A DNA stretch of 47,627 nt, from positions 1 through 47,627 of the forward strand of contig LN483079.1 of NCBI GenBank assembly GCA_000935965.1, given 5' to 3'. Of this stretch, positions 1 through 6,940 are shown piece after piece. The position numbers and the translations under genes were made by a program. The stretch's first letter is position 1. Each line of letters begins with the position of its first letter. This stretch comes from Metalysinibacillus saudimassiliensis. Its GTDB lineage: Bacteria; Bacillota; Bacilli; Bacillales_A; Planococcaceae. The notes beneath the pieces are model-generated. The model was not told where the DNA came from. It saw only the letters and a list, made by a program, of their open reading frames with translations, and did not search any database.

Positions 1-145
1 CAAAAGCAAATTAGTATTTGCAAAAGCGCCTGAAAACGTTTATTGTAGAAATTAACAAATAAATGAGCGAAAAGAAAAAGCCGACTGCTATGAGGTGCTG
101 GTAACACTTCATAACCGTCATATCGTACTCCAACTACGATACAAC
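1..145. repeat. 145-bp direct repeat R1, first copy (left contig end)
   Basis: Identical to 42232-42376; the match starts at base 1 and stops at 145, where the next base is A here and C at 42377. In the circular phage-plasmid this is a single locus, so the element is 42,231 bp long. The repeat holds small dyads, for example TATCGTA at 121-127 facing TACGATA at 135-141. It forms the promoter-distal leader of the rep gene. The duplication is most simply an unrolled circle. Confidence 0.95.
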
Positions 146-309
146 ACTTGTCGACTTGGTTTCTTATTTGTATGTGACTATAATATACTATAGTCAGTAC
201 ACTTTCAAGAGCTAAGTCCAATTTAATCCTAAAAGATTAACAAGCGCGTGTATCGTTATTAATTTAATGATACGTGCGCTTTTTCTGTTTCTAAAAGGAG
301 CAGATAATT
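146..309 (+). promoter_or_regulatory. Promoter, operator dyad and terminator-like hairpin in the rep leader
   Basis: A sigma-A-type promoter is visible: TTGGTT (156-161), 17 bp, TATAAT (179-184). An 8-bp dyad, TGACTATA (175-182) facing TATAGTCA (189-196), covers the -10 and could be an operator. Further down, 243-258 pairs with 265-280 (GU pairs allowed) and is followed by TTTTC, like an intrinsic terminator inside the leader. Together with the upstream hairpins this suggests rep copy-number control by attenuation or antisense RNA, which is inference. Confidence 0.55.
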
Positions 310-1284
310 ATGGCTAAGGTTTATACGGTATATAACCAAGTTGTACAACAATATATTATGGAGCACGCGGTAAAACCAACCGTTAAAAAAGTAAATGAGC
401 GCTTAGAAATTTTACAAGCAAGTGTGCATGAGCAATGTGGTATCTTTGCCAAGCTATTCCCTGGTAAGCGCAATCAGGTGCTAAATGAAATTGCATACGC
501 AACAGGTGGCTGTGGCATTTGGAAAATCGGAGCGGCTACATTGGCCCGCAAAGCTGACTGCTCAGAGCGTACAGTTTACGCTGCTGTTAACGCGCTTAAA
601 AAAACAGGTGAGTTTATTGTAGCTCGATTGGCTGACGGTCACGCAGGTCATTACGTTTTTGTAGATAAGCGTAGCGAGCATTTTGAGGACATCATGCATG
701 AGGTATTTGGATTGCCAGCTAATGAAATTGCAGGTCTTGTTGCAGGTCTTGTTGCAGGTCTTGAAAACACTGAAACCGTTGATACAACTAGCGTTGAAGA
801 GGAAAAACAGGGTTCTAACTATATTAACTCTTTTAATCTTTTAAACAAGCCCTTAAAAGAATTTAATATATCTAATAAATTAGGTATAACACAAGACGCG
901 CGTGAGGATTTTATGAACGACTGGGAAAAAAGTTTATACGAATTGGTTAAGCCTTTAATTAAAGAAAATCAAGTAAGCGATGTGCAAAAAGCAATACTTG
1001 GCATGAGTGTTAAAAGCCGAGAAGAATTTATTAAGGCTAAGAATGTGTTACTTAACACCTTAACCGACATTATTAATGGCACATTAACGATAGCTAAAAC
1101 CTTACGCGCAACGGTAGTAGCTGCATACGAAAAAGCATTGGCACGCCCAGCTGTTAAAAAACATATCGAACCAACTTACCAAGCGACAGATTATGAACTG
1201 CACGATTGGTTAAATGACGACACAATCGACTTGTCTCACGTAGAGCAACCAGATGTGGAAATATATAATTGGCTAATAGACTAA
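310..1284 (+). CDS. Winged-helix plasmid replication initiator (Rep)
   Basis: 324-residue protein with a good ribosome site (AAAAGGAG) before ATG 310. Residues about 73-118 form a winged helix-turn-helix like those of theta-type plasmid initiators and primosome-like proteins of Firmicutes: a polar helix, the turn around ADCSERTVY, then a basic beta wing. The rest is helical and charged with no catalytic motif that I recognise. Residues 141-150 are an in-frame AGLV repeat encoded by a 12-bp tandem repeat. The gene sits between a regulated leader and the parC/ParM/ParR partition locus, the usual order on low-copy plasmids, so replication initiation is the best reading. A transcriptional regulator is the alternative. 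The family name is not certain. Confidence 0.7.
   Translation: MAKVYTVYNQVVQQYIMEHAVKPTVKKVNERLEILQASVHEQCGIFAKLFPGKRNQVLNEIAYATGGCGIWKIGAATLARKADCSERTVYAAVNALKKTGEFIVARLADGHAGHYVFVDKRSEHFEDIMHEVFGLPANEIAGLVAGLVAGLENTETVDTTSVEEEKQGSNYINSFNLLNKPLKEFNISNKLGITQDAREDFMNDWEKSLYELVKPLIKENQVSDVQKAILGMSVKSREEFIKAKNVLLNTLTDIINGTLTIAKTLRATVVAAYEKALARPAVKKHIEPTYQATDYELHDWLNDDTIDLSHVEQPDVEIYNWLID
727..762 (+). repeat. Three tandem 12-bp repeats inside rep (possible iterons)
   Basis: Three head-to-tail copies of (A/G)TTGCAGGTCTT at 727, 739 and 751, encoding repeated AGLV. Origins of several Firmicutes theta plasmids lie as direct repeats inside the initiator gene, so these may be Rep-binding iterons. 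A simple slippage expansion is the plain alternative. Confidence 0.5.
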
Positions 1285-1287
1285 AAA

Positions 1288-1391
1288 AGACGTGTCTAAG
1301 ACGTGTCTAAGACGTCTTTTTTGTTGACGAAAGCAGATGTAAGGGGTAATATAGACGTGTATTTGAAATAAAAGACGTGTCCAAGACGTCT
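1288..1391 (+). promoter_or_regulatory. parC-like centromere and parMR promoter
   Basis: Six copies of AGACGT, mostly within AGACGTGTC, start at 1288, 1299, 1310, 1353, 1373 and 1384. Several are spaced 11 bp apart, about one helical turn. They flank a near-consensus promoter, TTGACG (1324-1329), 17 bp, TAATAT (1347-1352), just before the ParM-like gene. Type II partition loci have direct-repeat centromeres bound by ParR that also autoregulate the operon. The first block is bounded by AAAAAAGACGT and ACGTCTTTTTT, so it can also fold as a terminator for rep. Confidence 0.75.
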
Positions 1392-1404
1392 AGGAGGTAT
1401 AATA

Positions 1405-2448
1405 ATGACATTATTTTCAATTGATTTAGGCAACAAACAAACAAAGCTAAAATCTGAGCACAAAACAATTGTGCTACCATCTTATTTTGTTGAGGCAAGT
1501 CGTTTTGGTAATCGTGACGTGTTAGGCTTTATCAAGTCAGATAAAGCGGTGCGTGATTACGAGTCAACAAATGACAAAGGTTTTACGTATGTGTGGGGTA
1601 CTGACATTGATTTTTCGACAGTCGATGTTGTTCAGGACACGTTAGGTTTTGGTGTAGATCGCTACGTTTCACGTGATTTTCAGCTGCTAGTGGATTTTGC
1701 GCTGGCAGAGTTGGCAATCGACTACGAAGCGGCTCACACAGGTATATTAGAGGTTGATGTTGTGACGGGTGTACCAACCAGTGACTATAACCAGGATGTC
1801 GCTTTAACAAAATTAGTAGATGCAATCAAAGGTGATCACCATATCACTGTAGACGGACAGCCACTAAATGTGCGTGTCAAAACAGTAAATATTTTACCGC
1901 AGCCACTTGGCACTGTGTTAAACGAGGTGCTGGATTCGAATGGTGAAATGTTAGATAGCGATATTAATGATGCCGTTATTGGTGTAGTTGATGTGGGTGG
2001 TGGCACTGTATTAATTGATGCCCTAGCTCAGCTCAACATGGTTGAGGACAAACGTAATCAATTAGAGCGCGGTGCGTATACTGTATATGACAAAGTAAAG
2101 CGCGGCATACAAAAAGACGGTCATAAAATTAGTGAGTATGAAGTGACAGACTTGTTACGTGCCAACGACGAGGTATATGTATGGTCTCCTGACGGTGTGC
2201 AACAGATTGACTTTAGTCATATTGTCTTACGAGAGCGCACGTTATTCACACGTGAAATCGCTACGGCAATCAAGCAGACGTATAAAGGTATTGACCGTAT
2301 GCGTAAAATTTTGATTACTGGTGGCGCTGCTAACTTACTGGATAAAAAAGAATTTGTTAAAGAAATCGAAAAAGCCGAATTTGTAGATGATAGTGAACTA
2401 GCTAATGTTAATGGATTTTATAAATACGGCGTGCAATTGGAGGGGTAA
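1405..2448 (+). CDS. parM: ParM-like actin-family segregation ATPase
   Basis: 347-residue protein with the actin/Hsp70 ATPase motifs in order: phosphate-1 IDLGNKQTK (residues 6-14), phosphate-2 VDVGGGT (about 195-201) and the adenosine motif KILITGGAANLL (about 301-312). Length and motif spacing fit the ParM/AlfA/StbA-type actins, which polymerise with ATP and push plasmid copies apart. The ribosome site is AGGAGG at 1391-1396. The gene is followed 2 nt later by a small ribbon-helix-helix candidate (ParR) and preceded by a repeat array, completing a type II partition system. Its presence supports plasmid maintenance of the phage genome. Confidence 0.85.
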   Translation: MTLFSIDLGNKQTKLKSEHKTIVLPSYFVEASRFGNRDVLGFIKSDKAVRDYESTNDKGFTYVWGTDIDFSTVDVVQDTLGFGVDRYVSRDFQLLVDFALAELAIDYEAAHTGILEVDVVTGVPTSDYNQDVALTKLVDAIKGDHHITVDGQPLNVRVKTVNILPQPLGTVLNEVLDSNGEMLDSDINDAVIGVVDVGGGTVLIDALAQLNMVEDKRNQLERGAYTVYDKVKRGIQKDGHKISEYEVTDLLRANDEVYVWSPDGVQQIDFSHIVLRERTLFTREIATAIKQTYKGIDRMRKILITGGAANLLDKKEFVKEIEKAEFVDDSELANVNGFYKYGVQLEG

Positions 2449-2450
2449 TT

Positions 2451-2774
2451 ATGACGTTGTTAGGTCGAGTGGATGTAAAGTTTAAGAGGGATGATAAAGA
2501 TGCAGATTTGTGGGCCAAGCTCGATGCGGCGGCACAAAGTGCAAAAGTACCGCGCACGCGAATAGTTAAAGATGCGTTGGACTTTTATTTCGACAACAAA
2601 AACGCCAATTCTACCGGGCAAATCGATGGGGATCAGATTGCCGAAATGGTAGAAAAACTTGTAGAAGAAAAACTTGCGGCTAAGGTATCTGCAGTACCAG
2701 TAGAAAAAGAAGAAAACACCAAACCGCAAAAAAAGCCTGGTCTGATGTTAGGAAAACAATTCAAACTTAAATAA
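2451..2774 (+). CDS. parR: ParR-like centromere-binding adaptor
   Basis: 107 residues, starting 2 nt after the ParM-like stop. The N-terminal half (VDVKFKRDD near residues 7-15, then two helices ending in IVKDALDFYF) looks like a ribbon-helix-helix DNA-binding fold. The C-terminal half is charged and ends in a basic tail, the part of ParR proteins that usually contacts the actin filament. Identification rests on size, fold outline and position next to the actin gene and its repeat array, because ParR sequences diverge quickly. Confidence 0.75.
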   Translation: MTLLGRVDVKFKRDDKDADLWAKLDAAAQSAKVPRTRIVKDALDFYFDNKNANSTGQIDGDQIAEMVEKLVEEKLAAKVSAVPVEKEENTKPQKKPGLMLGKQFKLK

Positions 2775-2793
2775 AAAAGCCACTCGACTAAAG

Positions 2794-2857
2794 AGTAGCT
2801 GTACTAAATTTATGAACTTGAGCGGTTCTAATAAAATAAGTATAGCTACTTTTTTAT
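2794..2857 (+). terminator. Terminator after the parMR operon
   Basis: AGTAGCTGTACT (2794-2805) pairs with AGTATAGCTACT (2839-2850) with one GU pair, followed by a T run. It lies 20 nt after the parR stop. Confidence 0.65.
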
Positions 2858-2882
2858 TTTTAGCAACATCAGGGCAAAACAA

Positions 2883-2917
2883 AAGAGCGACAGCTGGGAG
2901 GCTGCCGCTCTTTTTTT
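2883..2917. terminator. Probably bidirectional terminator between parMR and the repressor gene
   Basis: AAGAGCGACAGC and GCTGCCGCTCTT form a 12-bp stem with one mismatch around a short loop, with A residues on the left and a T8 run on the right. It separates the convergent parR and Xre genes. Confidence 0.75.
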
Positions 2918-2921
2918 GTTG

Positions 2922-2947
2922 TTAATTAATGCGCGCTCATTAATTAA
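2922..2947. repeat. Perfect 10-bp inverted repeat with TTAATTAATG arms
   Basis: TTAATTAATG, CGCGCT, CATTAATTAA. It is a symmetric dyad in the gap between convergent genes, directly after the terminator. Its role is unknown; a protein-binding site or a replication/resolution site is possible. Confidence 0.6.
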
Positions 2948-2951
2948 AGTC

Positions 2952-3461
2952 TTAACCGTCTTTGTATTTTGCGTTTTGCTCGTGTAAAACTTGTGACGTT
3001 TGAAATTTTTTCTCTTGCTCTAATTCTAATCGATAGCTTGCAAGTTCTGCATCTATCTCGTTTGTAGTAACGTCTTGCGCTTCTCTGTAATAAGAGTTTG
3101 AAGTCTGATTTCGTTCGTTCAGGACATTCTTCAATTTAGTTACTATTTCTTTTCTAGTGTCCTGGCTCAAGTCCATGTAAGCTTGCATAATTGCAATTTC
3201 AAGTTCTGAAAGTCCACTTTCGATAGCAGCTTGATCTAAAGAGAATTTTTTTGGCTTTAGGAACATTTCTCCCTCGCCATGACGTAACCACTCTTCATTA
3301 ACGTTGAATTCAGAAGCGAGCAATAACATATGTCGTTCTGTAACGTTTCGCTGTCCACTTTCTAAAGCAGATACACTCGCTGTACTTAAACCTAATTTTT
3401 TTCCGAAATCCGTTTGATTAAGTTTTAATTCTTTTCTAATAGCTAGTAGGCGCTCATTCAT
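2952..3461 (-). CDS. Xre-family (CI-like) repressor
   Basis: 169 residues. Residues about 5-60 are a classic HTH_3 domain: helices around LKLNQTDFGKKLGLS, recognition helix ASVSALESGQRNVT, then LLLASEFNVNEEWLRHGEGEMF. The C-terminal half is helical and acidic and is not a LexA-type peptidase, since no Ser-Lys pair context is seen. It is the only leftward gene of the lysogeny block and faces a strong rightward early promoter across four similar operator sequences, so it is very likely the lysogenic repressor. The ribosome site is AAGGAGG on the minus strand. Confidence 0.85.
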   Translation of the reverse strand: MNERLLAIRKELKLNQTDFGKKLGLSTASVSALESGQRNVTERHMLLLASEFNVNEEWLRHGEGEMFLKPKKFSLDQAAIESGLSELEIAIMQAYMDLSQDTRKEIVTKLKNVLNERNQTSNSYYREAQDVTTNEIDAELASYRLELEQEKKFQTSQVLHEQNAKYKDG

Positions 3462-3479
3462 GATGTCACCTCCTTTCTA

Positions 3480-3600
3480 TATGTGTAATTATACCATACT
3501 TTATTTCAGTTTGTAAAACTATATTTCCGTTTGTGTAAAAATAAGCGTCTATAATATTGACTTATTATCGTTAGTGTAATAATATATTCACATACGGTAA
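3480..3600. promoter_or_regulatory. Divergent promoters and operators of the lysogeny switch
   Basis: Rightward promoter: TTGACT (3557-3562), 17 bp, TAATAT (3580-3585). Leftward promoter on the minus strand: TTTACA (3512-3517), 18 bp, TATAAT (3488-3493). Related operator-like words recur: ATTTCAGTTTGTAAAA (3503-3518), ATTTCCGTTTGTGTAAAA (3523-3540, 20 bp later), and ATCGTTAGTGTAAT near 3567-3580 inside the rightward spacer. A weaker GTGTAAT lies at 3483-3489. The layout suits repressor control of both promoters. Confidence 0.7.
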
Positions 3601-3622
3601 TCATTTTATAGGAGGTGATACC

Positions 3623-3775
3623 ATGACGGACGTTTTGTTTGATTTTGATGAAATGCCAGAGTGGGAAGAAATGGTGCAGGTGCTACGACAATTCCCAGAG
3701 AATGAGCAACAACGTATTTTTGGGTACATTCAAGGCGCTAAATCAGTTTCAAAAAAAGAAGAAACAGAAAAGTGA
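3623..3775 (+). CDS. Small acidic protein, first gene of the rightward early operon
   Basis: 50 residues, beginning MTDVLFDFDEMPEWEE and ending KKEETEK, with a very strong ribosome site (AGGAGGTGATA) before ATG 3623. It lies directly under the rightward early promoter, where cro-like genes sit, but I see no helix-turn-helix. The section around FPENEQQRIFGYIQGAK resembles the C-terminal dimerisation helix found in some phage repressor partners. Function unknown; an antirepressor or repressor-modulating peptide is only a guess. Confidence 0.65.
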   Translation: MTDVLFDFDEMPEWEEMVQVLRQFPENEQQRIFGYIQGAKSVSKKEETEK

Positions 3776-3895
3776 ATTGCAATTATTCGAACTTATAGCC
3801 AATGAGTAAGTTACAGCGGTGGCTACGCTGTTTTGGTCCTTATAGCAGATATGACGGTTGCAACGTTAAAACTCCTGATAGAAAGGGGTGAAAAA

Positions 3896-4003
3896 ATGGA
3901 TTTTAATTTTGGTGATTTTGGAGAAGGTTCTTTAAATCAACGTATTTTCATAAAAATCAAAAGGCGGCATCGTCCGCCTTTACTAAAGGAGACGAAGAAA
4001 TGA
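3896..4003 (+). CDS. Possible 35-residue basic peptide, translationally coupled to abrB
   Basis: ATG 3896 with AAAGGGGTG upstream. The reading frame ends in a TGA overlapping the AbrB-like ATG (ATGA at 4000-4003). The peptide starts MDFNFGDFGEGS and ends in a basic stretch. A perfect hairpin, AAAGGCGG (3960-3967) and CCGCCTTT (3974-3981), lies inside it, 13 nt ahead of the abrB ribosome site. It may be a leader peptide whose translation opens that hairpin rather than a functional protein. Confidence 0.4.
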   Translation: MDFNFGDFGEGSLNQRIFIKIKRRHRPPLLKETKK

Positions 4004-4254
4004 AATCAACAGGCATTGTAAGAAAAATAGATGAATTGGGCCGCATTGTGCTACCAATCGAACTAAGACGCTCGCTTGGTATCGAGGTTAAGGATCCGGT
4101 GGAAATATTTATCGAGGGTGAGCAAATCATCCTTAGAAAGTATAAAGCGGATTTGGAAAAAGAAGAAATAAAGAATTTTTTAGTAGGATGCATGGCTGGT
4201 GCATCTGATAAAGACAAAGAAAATTTACAGCGCGCTATTGATTTAATCAAATAA
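4000..4254 (+). CDS. AbrB/SpoVT-type DNA-binding regulator
   Basis: 84 residues. Residues 1-47 match the AbrB swapped-hairpin fold: STGIVRKIDELGRIVLPIE, LRRSLGI, then DPVEIFIEGEQIILRKYK. The C-terminal part is a short helical tail. Such proteins are dimeric or tetrameric transition-state regulators in Bacillales and are common in their phages and plasmids. The ribosome site AAAGGAG sits 9 nt before the ATG. It probably adjusts early transcription or host physiology; the target is not visible. Confidence 0.85.
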   Translation: MKSTGIVRKIDELGRIVLPIELRRSLGIEVKDPVEIFIEGEQIILRKYKADLEKEEIKNFLVGCMAGASDKDKENLQRAIDLIK

Positions 4255-4257
4255 AAA

Positions 4258-4460
4258 AGCTCCCTCACGAAGAAGGAGCTACACACGGTATATGAAGTTT
4301 TGACCGACCGATTATATCGTGTGCCAATCATACAAAGACGCTAATTGACAAGAGTGTCAACTGCATTAGTAATACTATAAACTGCAGTGACATTTAAGTC
4401 AATTACCGACCTTGTAATGCATATTAATTTTACGACCACCCATTAATTAACATGGTGGTT
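4258..4460. promoter_or_regulatory. Dyad-rich spacer before the HUH Rep gene
   Basis: Contents in order: a hairpin AGCTCC/GGAGCT (4258-4280), whose T run lies on its left, so it reads as a terminator only for leftward transcription. Next a perfect dyad TTGACA-AGAG-TGTCAA (4345-4360) whose left arm is also a -35 box, with a loose TAATAC 19 bp on. Then ACTGCA/TGCAGT arms around 4360-4387, and ACCACC (4435-4440) pairing with GGTGGT (4454-4459) just ahead of the Rep ribosome site. The region may hold the promoter and possibly the nick site of the downstream Rep. Confidence 0.45.
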
Positions 4461-4484
4461 ATTTATGTGTCAGGAGGTAAGCAG

Positions 4485-5378
4485 TTGAGCAAGAAAAGGT
4501 ACTACGCAAATGAAGAATACGAAGAAATATACAACATAGATAGCGATGCCTTTGGCGACAATCAACAGGAGCGGCTAGAGATTTTACGCAATAGGAGTGT
4601 CAGCAAGTATCGCGTAAAAACAATAAGGTCAGGCGACATGTTGGAGGTCGAGGCTTATCCTCTTTTTGATGCACCTACAGGCAAGAGAGGTAAGCGCAAG
4701 AATAGCAGTACAGCAGCACAACAAAACTTAAACAATAAAAACACAAAAAAACGCATCGTTAGACTTACCAACGCTAACTTTACAAATGATGACGTATGGT
4801 CAACTTTGACATACGACAATAATAATTTGCCTGCAGATGAAGAACAGGCAAAAAAAGATATGCAAAATTACTTGCGACGCGTTAAAAGGCACATCAAAAA
4901 ACACGATCTGCCTGAGCTTAAATATATTTACGTCACAGAGTACAGCAATACACCAGGTAAAAAAGTACGTATACACCACCACATCATTACTAATTTTAGG
5001 GATAGAGATACCCTGGAAGATTTATGGCATGGTGGAGGTCGCTCTCATACGCGTCGTTTACGTGCAGATGATTATGGTTTTGAGGGTTTAGTAAGGTACA
5101 TCACAAAAGACGTTAGAGAGACTAAGCGTTACAGTGTGAGTCGCAATTTAACTAAACCGAAGGTAACTGTAGCGGACAGCAAATTGACGCGCAGACGCGC
5201 ACATAAAATTGCGACGCAAGAAGTGGACGCTCAAGAAATATTCGAAAAAATGTACGAAGGTTATAAATTTAACGACATTGACATCAAATTTAGCGAGTGG
5301 ACATCAGGCGCATACCTTTATGTGCGCATGAAGCGGTCTGATTTGTCTATAAGGGGCAGGGGGCGTAAGGATGAGTAA
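4485..5378 (+). CDS. HUH rolling-circle replication initiator-like protein
   Basis: Start set at TTG 4485, which has AGGAGG 7 nt upstream; the upstream ATG 4452 lacks such a site. 297 residues. Three HUH-endonuclease motifs are visible: WSTLTY (residues 105-110), the metal-binding IHHHII (histidines 164-166), and VRYITKD, with tyrosine 205 a candidate nucleophile and lysine 208 close by. The spacing fits single-tyrosine Rep proteins that nick a double-strand origin. It starts the early operon ahead of SSB and RecU, so it probably starts rolling-circle replication of the phage genome in the lytic cycle, alongside the separate plasmid Rep at 310. An accessory nickase role is possible. Confidence 0.75.
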   Translation: MSKKRYYANEEYEEIYNIDSDAFGDNQQERLEILRNRSVSKYRVKTIRSGDMLEVEAYPLFDAPTGKRGKRKNSSTAAQQNLNNKNTKKRIVRLTNANFTNDDVWSTLTYDNNNLPADEEQAKKDMQNYLRRVKRHIKKHDLPELKYIYVTEYSNTPGKKVRIHHHIITNFRDRDTLEDLWHGGGRSHTRRLRADDYGFEGLVRYITKDVRETKRYSVSRNLTKPKVTVADSKLTRRRAHKIATQEVDAQEIFEKMYEGYKFNDIDIKFSEWTSGAYLYVRMKRSDLSIRGRGRKDE

Positions 5379-5646
5379 CGTAAAAAAGCACCCGTGGCGT
5401 AACTACAACGGATACGAAAAGGTTTCGCGATGGACTAAAGAAGAGTTAGATGCTGCCATTGCTTATAAATTGGCAAACGGCTATGTCTTGATTAACCGAG
5501 GCATCCAACAGATTGAAAGAAAAGAGTTTATTGAGCACCACGAAAACAAAGCGTTGAGAGGCATGTTTAGCGAAAAAAACACTGGCGAGGTTCATTGGGC
5601 TTCTTTAAAGAATACAAAACACAAAAGAAAAGCGGTGAGAAGATGA
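5371..5646 (+). CDS. Small basic protein of unknown function in the replication operon
   Basis: 91 residues, overlapping the HUH Rep stop by 8 nt, with a GGGGGCGTAAGG ribosome region. The sequence has WRNYNGYEKVSRWTKEELD near the N terminus, no cysteine pairs or membrane segment, and a very basic C terminus (KHKRKAVRR) that suggests nucleic-acid contact. I do not recognise a family. The tight overlaps on both sides suggest it is translated with Rep and acts in early replication. Confidence 0.65.
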   Translation: MSNVKKHPWRNYNGYEKVSRWTKEELDAAIAYKLANGYVLINRGIQQIERKEFIEHHENKALRGMFSEKNTGEVHWASLKNTKHKRKAVRR

Positions 5647-6005
5647 ATATCGTTGTTACAGTACCAAAGTCTGATACAAGACGATTTGAGCAAGACATCA
5701 ATAACTGCCATCATTTTAGCAGCATGTTTAATTGGGTGTTGAGTAAGTACCCTAAAAAGCTAAAGCGTGGTGACAAAATTTATTTTGTTGTAAATGGTCT
5801 AGTCGCATATAGCGCAGATTTTTTATATCACGAACGTAAATATATTTATTTTAATGACGAGCGCAAATTGCTATATGTAATGACGTGCTTAAATCCAACA
5901 GAAAATCCTTTGGAAGAAATGAAGGGGTTTCAGGGATTTAGATATTACGAACCACCTGCAATAAAAAAAGAAAAGCCTGCAGATGATGCAGATTTACCAT
6001 TTTAA
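5643..6005 (+). CDS. Unknown protein with an SSB-like acidic C-terminal tail
   Basis: Start chosen at ATG 5643, an ATGA overlap with the previous gene; an in-frame upstream start exists at 5595 but lies inside that gene. 120 residues. The body has alternating beta-like segments (KIYFVVNGLVAYSADF, RKYIYFNDERKLLYVM), suggesting a compact beta fold of the ASCH/PUA-like kind, which is inference. The last residues, DDADLPF, nearly match the SSB C-terminal peptide DDDLPF that recruits replication and repair enzymes. The next gene, 13 nt on, is SSB with the same tail. Confidence 0.75.
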   Translation: MNIVVTVPKSDTRRFEQDINNCHHFSSMFNWVLSKYPKKLKRGDKIYFVVNGLVAYSADFLYHERKYIYFNDERKLLYVMTCLNPTENPLEEMKGFQGFRYYEPPAIKKEKPADDADLPF

Positions 6006-6018
6006 GAGGAGTGATTAA

Positions 6019-6516
6019 ATGATAAATAACGTGGTCCTAGTTGGACGTTTAACGAAAGATATTGAGTTACGGTACACGCAAACAGGCATTGCTGTTGCAC
6101 GCTTTACATTAGCAGTAAATCGAGCGTTCTCTAATCAACAAGGGGAAAAAGAAGCGGATTTCATTAGCTGTATCGCATGGCGTAAACAAGCCGAAAACCT
6201 AGCGAATTATATGCGAAAAGGTAATCAAATTGGTGTGGTAGGTCGTATTCAAACAGGCAGCTACGATGATAAAGACGGTAAACGAGTTTATACAACTGAA
6301 GTAGTAGCGGATGCCATCCAATTTTTAGAGGCAAAGACTGCAGGGCCATCACCTACAGCACCGCAAAATAATGCTAACGTACCACCTAAAAATAATTATG
6401 CAGCATCACAGCAACAACAGAGTTACCAACAACCTCAACAAAACACGCAACAGCGTGTAGCTAACACATTTAATGACGGAAGGGTGGATATGACAGATGA
6501 CGACTTGCCATTCTGA
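6019..6516 (+). CDS. ssb: Single-stranded DNA-binding protein
   Basis: 165 residues with the typical bacterial SSB layout. The OB-fold is residues 1-105: MINNVVLVGRLTKDIELRYT, then ARFTLAVNR, DFISCIAWRKQAENLANYM, KGNQIGVVGRIQTGSY. It is followed by a Gln/Asn/Pro-rich linker (about 110-150) and the acidic tail TDDDLPF. It coats single strands made during phage replication and recruits partners through the tail. AAGAGGAGTG lies upstream of ATG 6019. Full length and apparently intact. Confidence 0.97.
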   Translation: MINNVVLVGRLTKDIELRYTQTGIAVARFTLAVNRAFSNQQGEKEADFISCIAWRKQAENLANYMRKGNQIGVVGRIQTGSYDDKDGKRVYTTEVVADAIQFLEAKTAGPSPTAPQNNANVPPKNNYAASQQQQSYQQPQQNTQQRVANTFNDGRVDMTDDDLPF

Positions 6517-6940
6517 GACACCAACGGCTGAAGTGCGTGCTCTTTACTGGGAGCATAGAGCAATGCAGTTAGAAGCGGCCTTGAAAGACGCTTCTAAAGT
6601 AATAGAAGGCTATGAGAAAGTTAAAAAGATGGCCGATGCATTAGCCAATGAAATTAAAGTGGCCAACGCATACATTGAAGAAATGAAGCGAAAAAACAGC
6701 GAATTAATTTTGCCTGATGGTACTGTCTACAGATTTACAACAGATCTGGCTGAAGACGGTGATTTGATTGTCTATGACTGTGATTTAGAGGATGGATATA
6801 TCAAAAAAGGAAAAGCGTACAAGGTCAAAGAAAAAGACGGCCTACTTATCGCTATTTGCGAAGAAGAAACAGAGTGTGTTGTATATACAGGTTGTTCGCC
6901 AGCGCCTTTTGTTTATAAAAAGGATGATTTGGTGAGATGA
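6497..6940 (+). CDS. Unknown protein, coiled coil followed by a small beta domain
   Basis: 147 residues, starting inside the end of ssb (AGGGTGG 9 nt before ATG 6497). Residues about 15-70 are a long amphipathic helix (EHRAMQLEAALKDASKVIEGYEKVKKM...). Residues 75-147 are beta-rich, with LPDGTVYRFTTDLAEDGDLIVYDC and a C-terminal repeat-like segment (GKAYKVKEKDGLLIAI). I do not recognise the family. GTG 6533 and ATG 6563 are possible shorter starts. Position suggests an early phage function. Confidence 0.65.
   Translation: MTTCHSETPTAEVRALYWEHRAMQLEAALKDASKVIEGYEKVKKMADALANEIKVANAYIEEMKRKNSELILPDGTVYRFTTDLAEDGDLIVYDCDLEDGYIKKGKAYKVKEKDGLLIAICEEETECVVYTGCSPAPFVYKKDDLVR

Noticed and set aside
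2922..2947. TTAATTAATG dyad as a linear-plasmid telomere (N15-like)
   Set aside because: No protelomerase-like gene is present, and the short tyrosine recombinase has the ordinary XerC/integrase motif set.
4837..5091. Alternative-frame ORF of 84 codons
   Set aside because: Lies wholly within the HUH Rep gene, whose motifs in the main frame are convincing; no own ribosome site.
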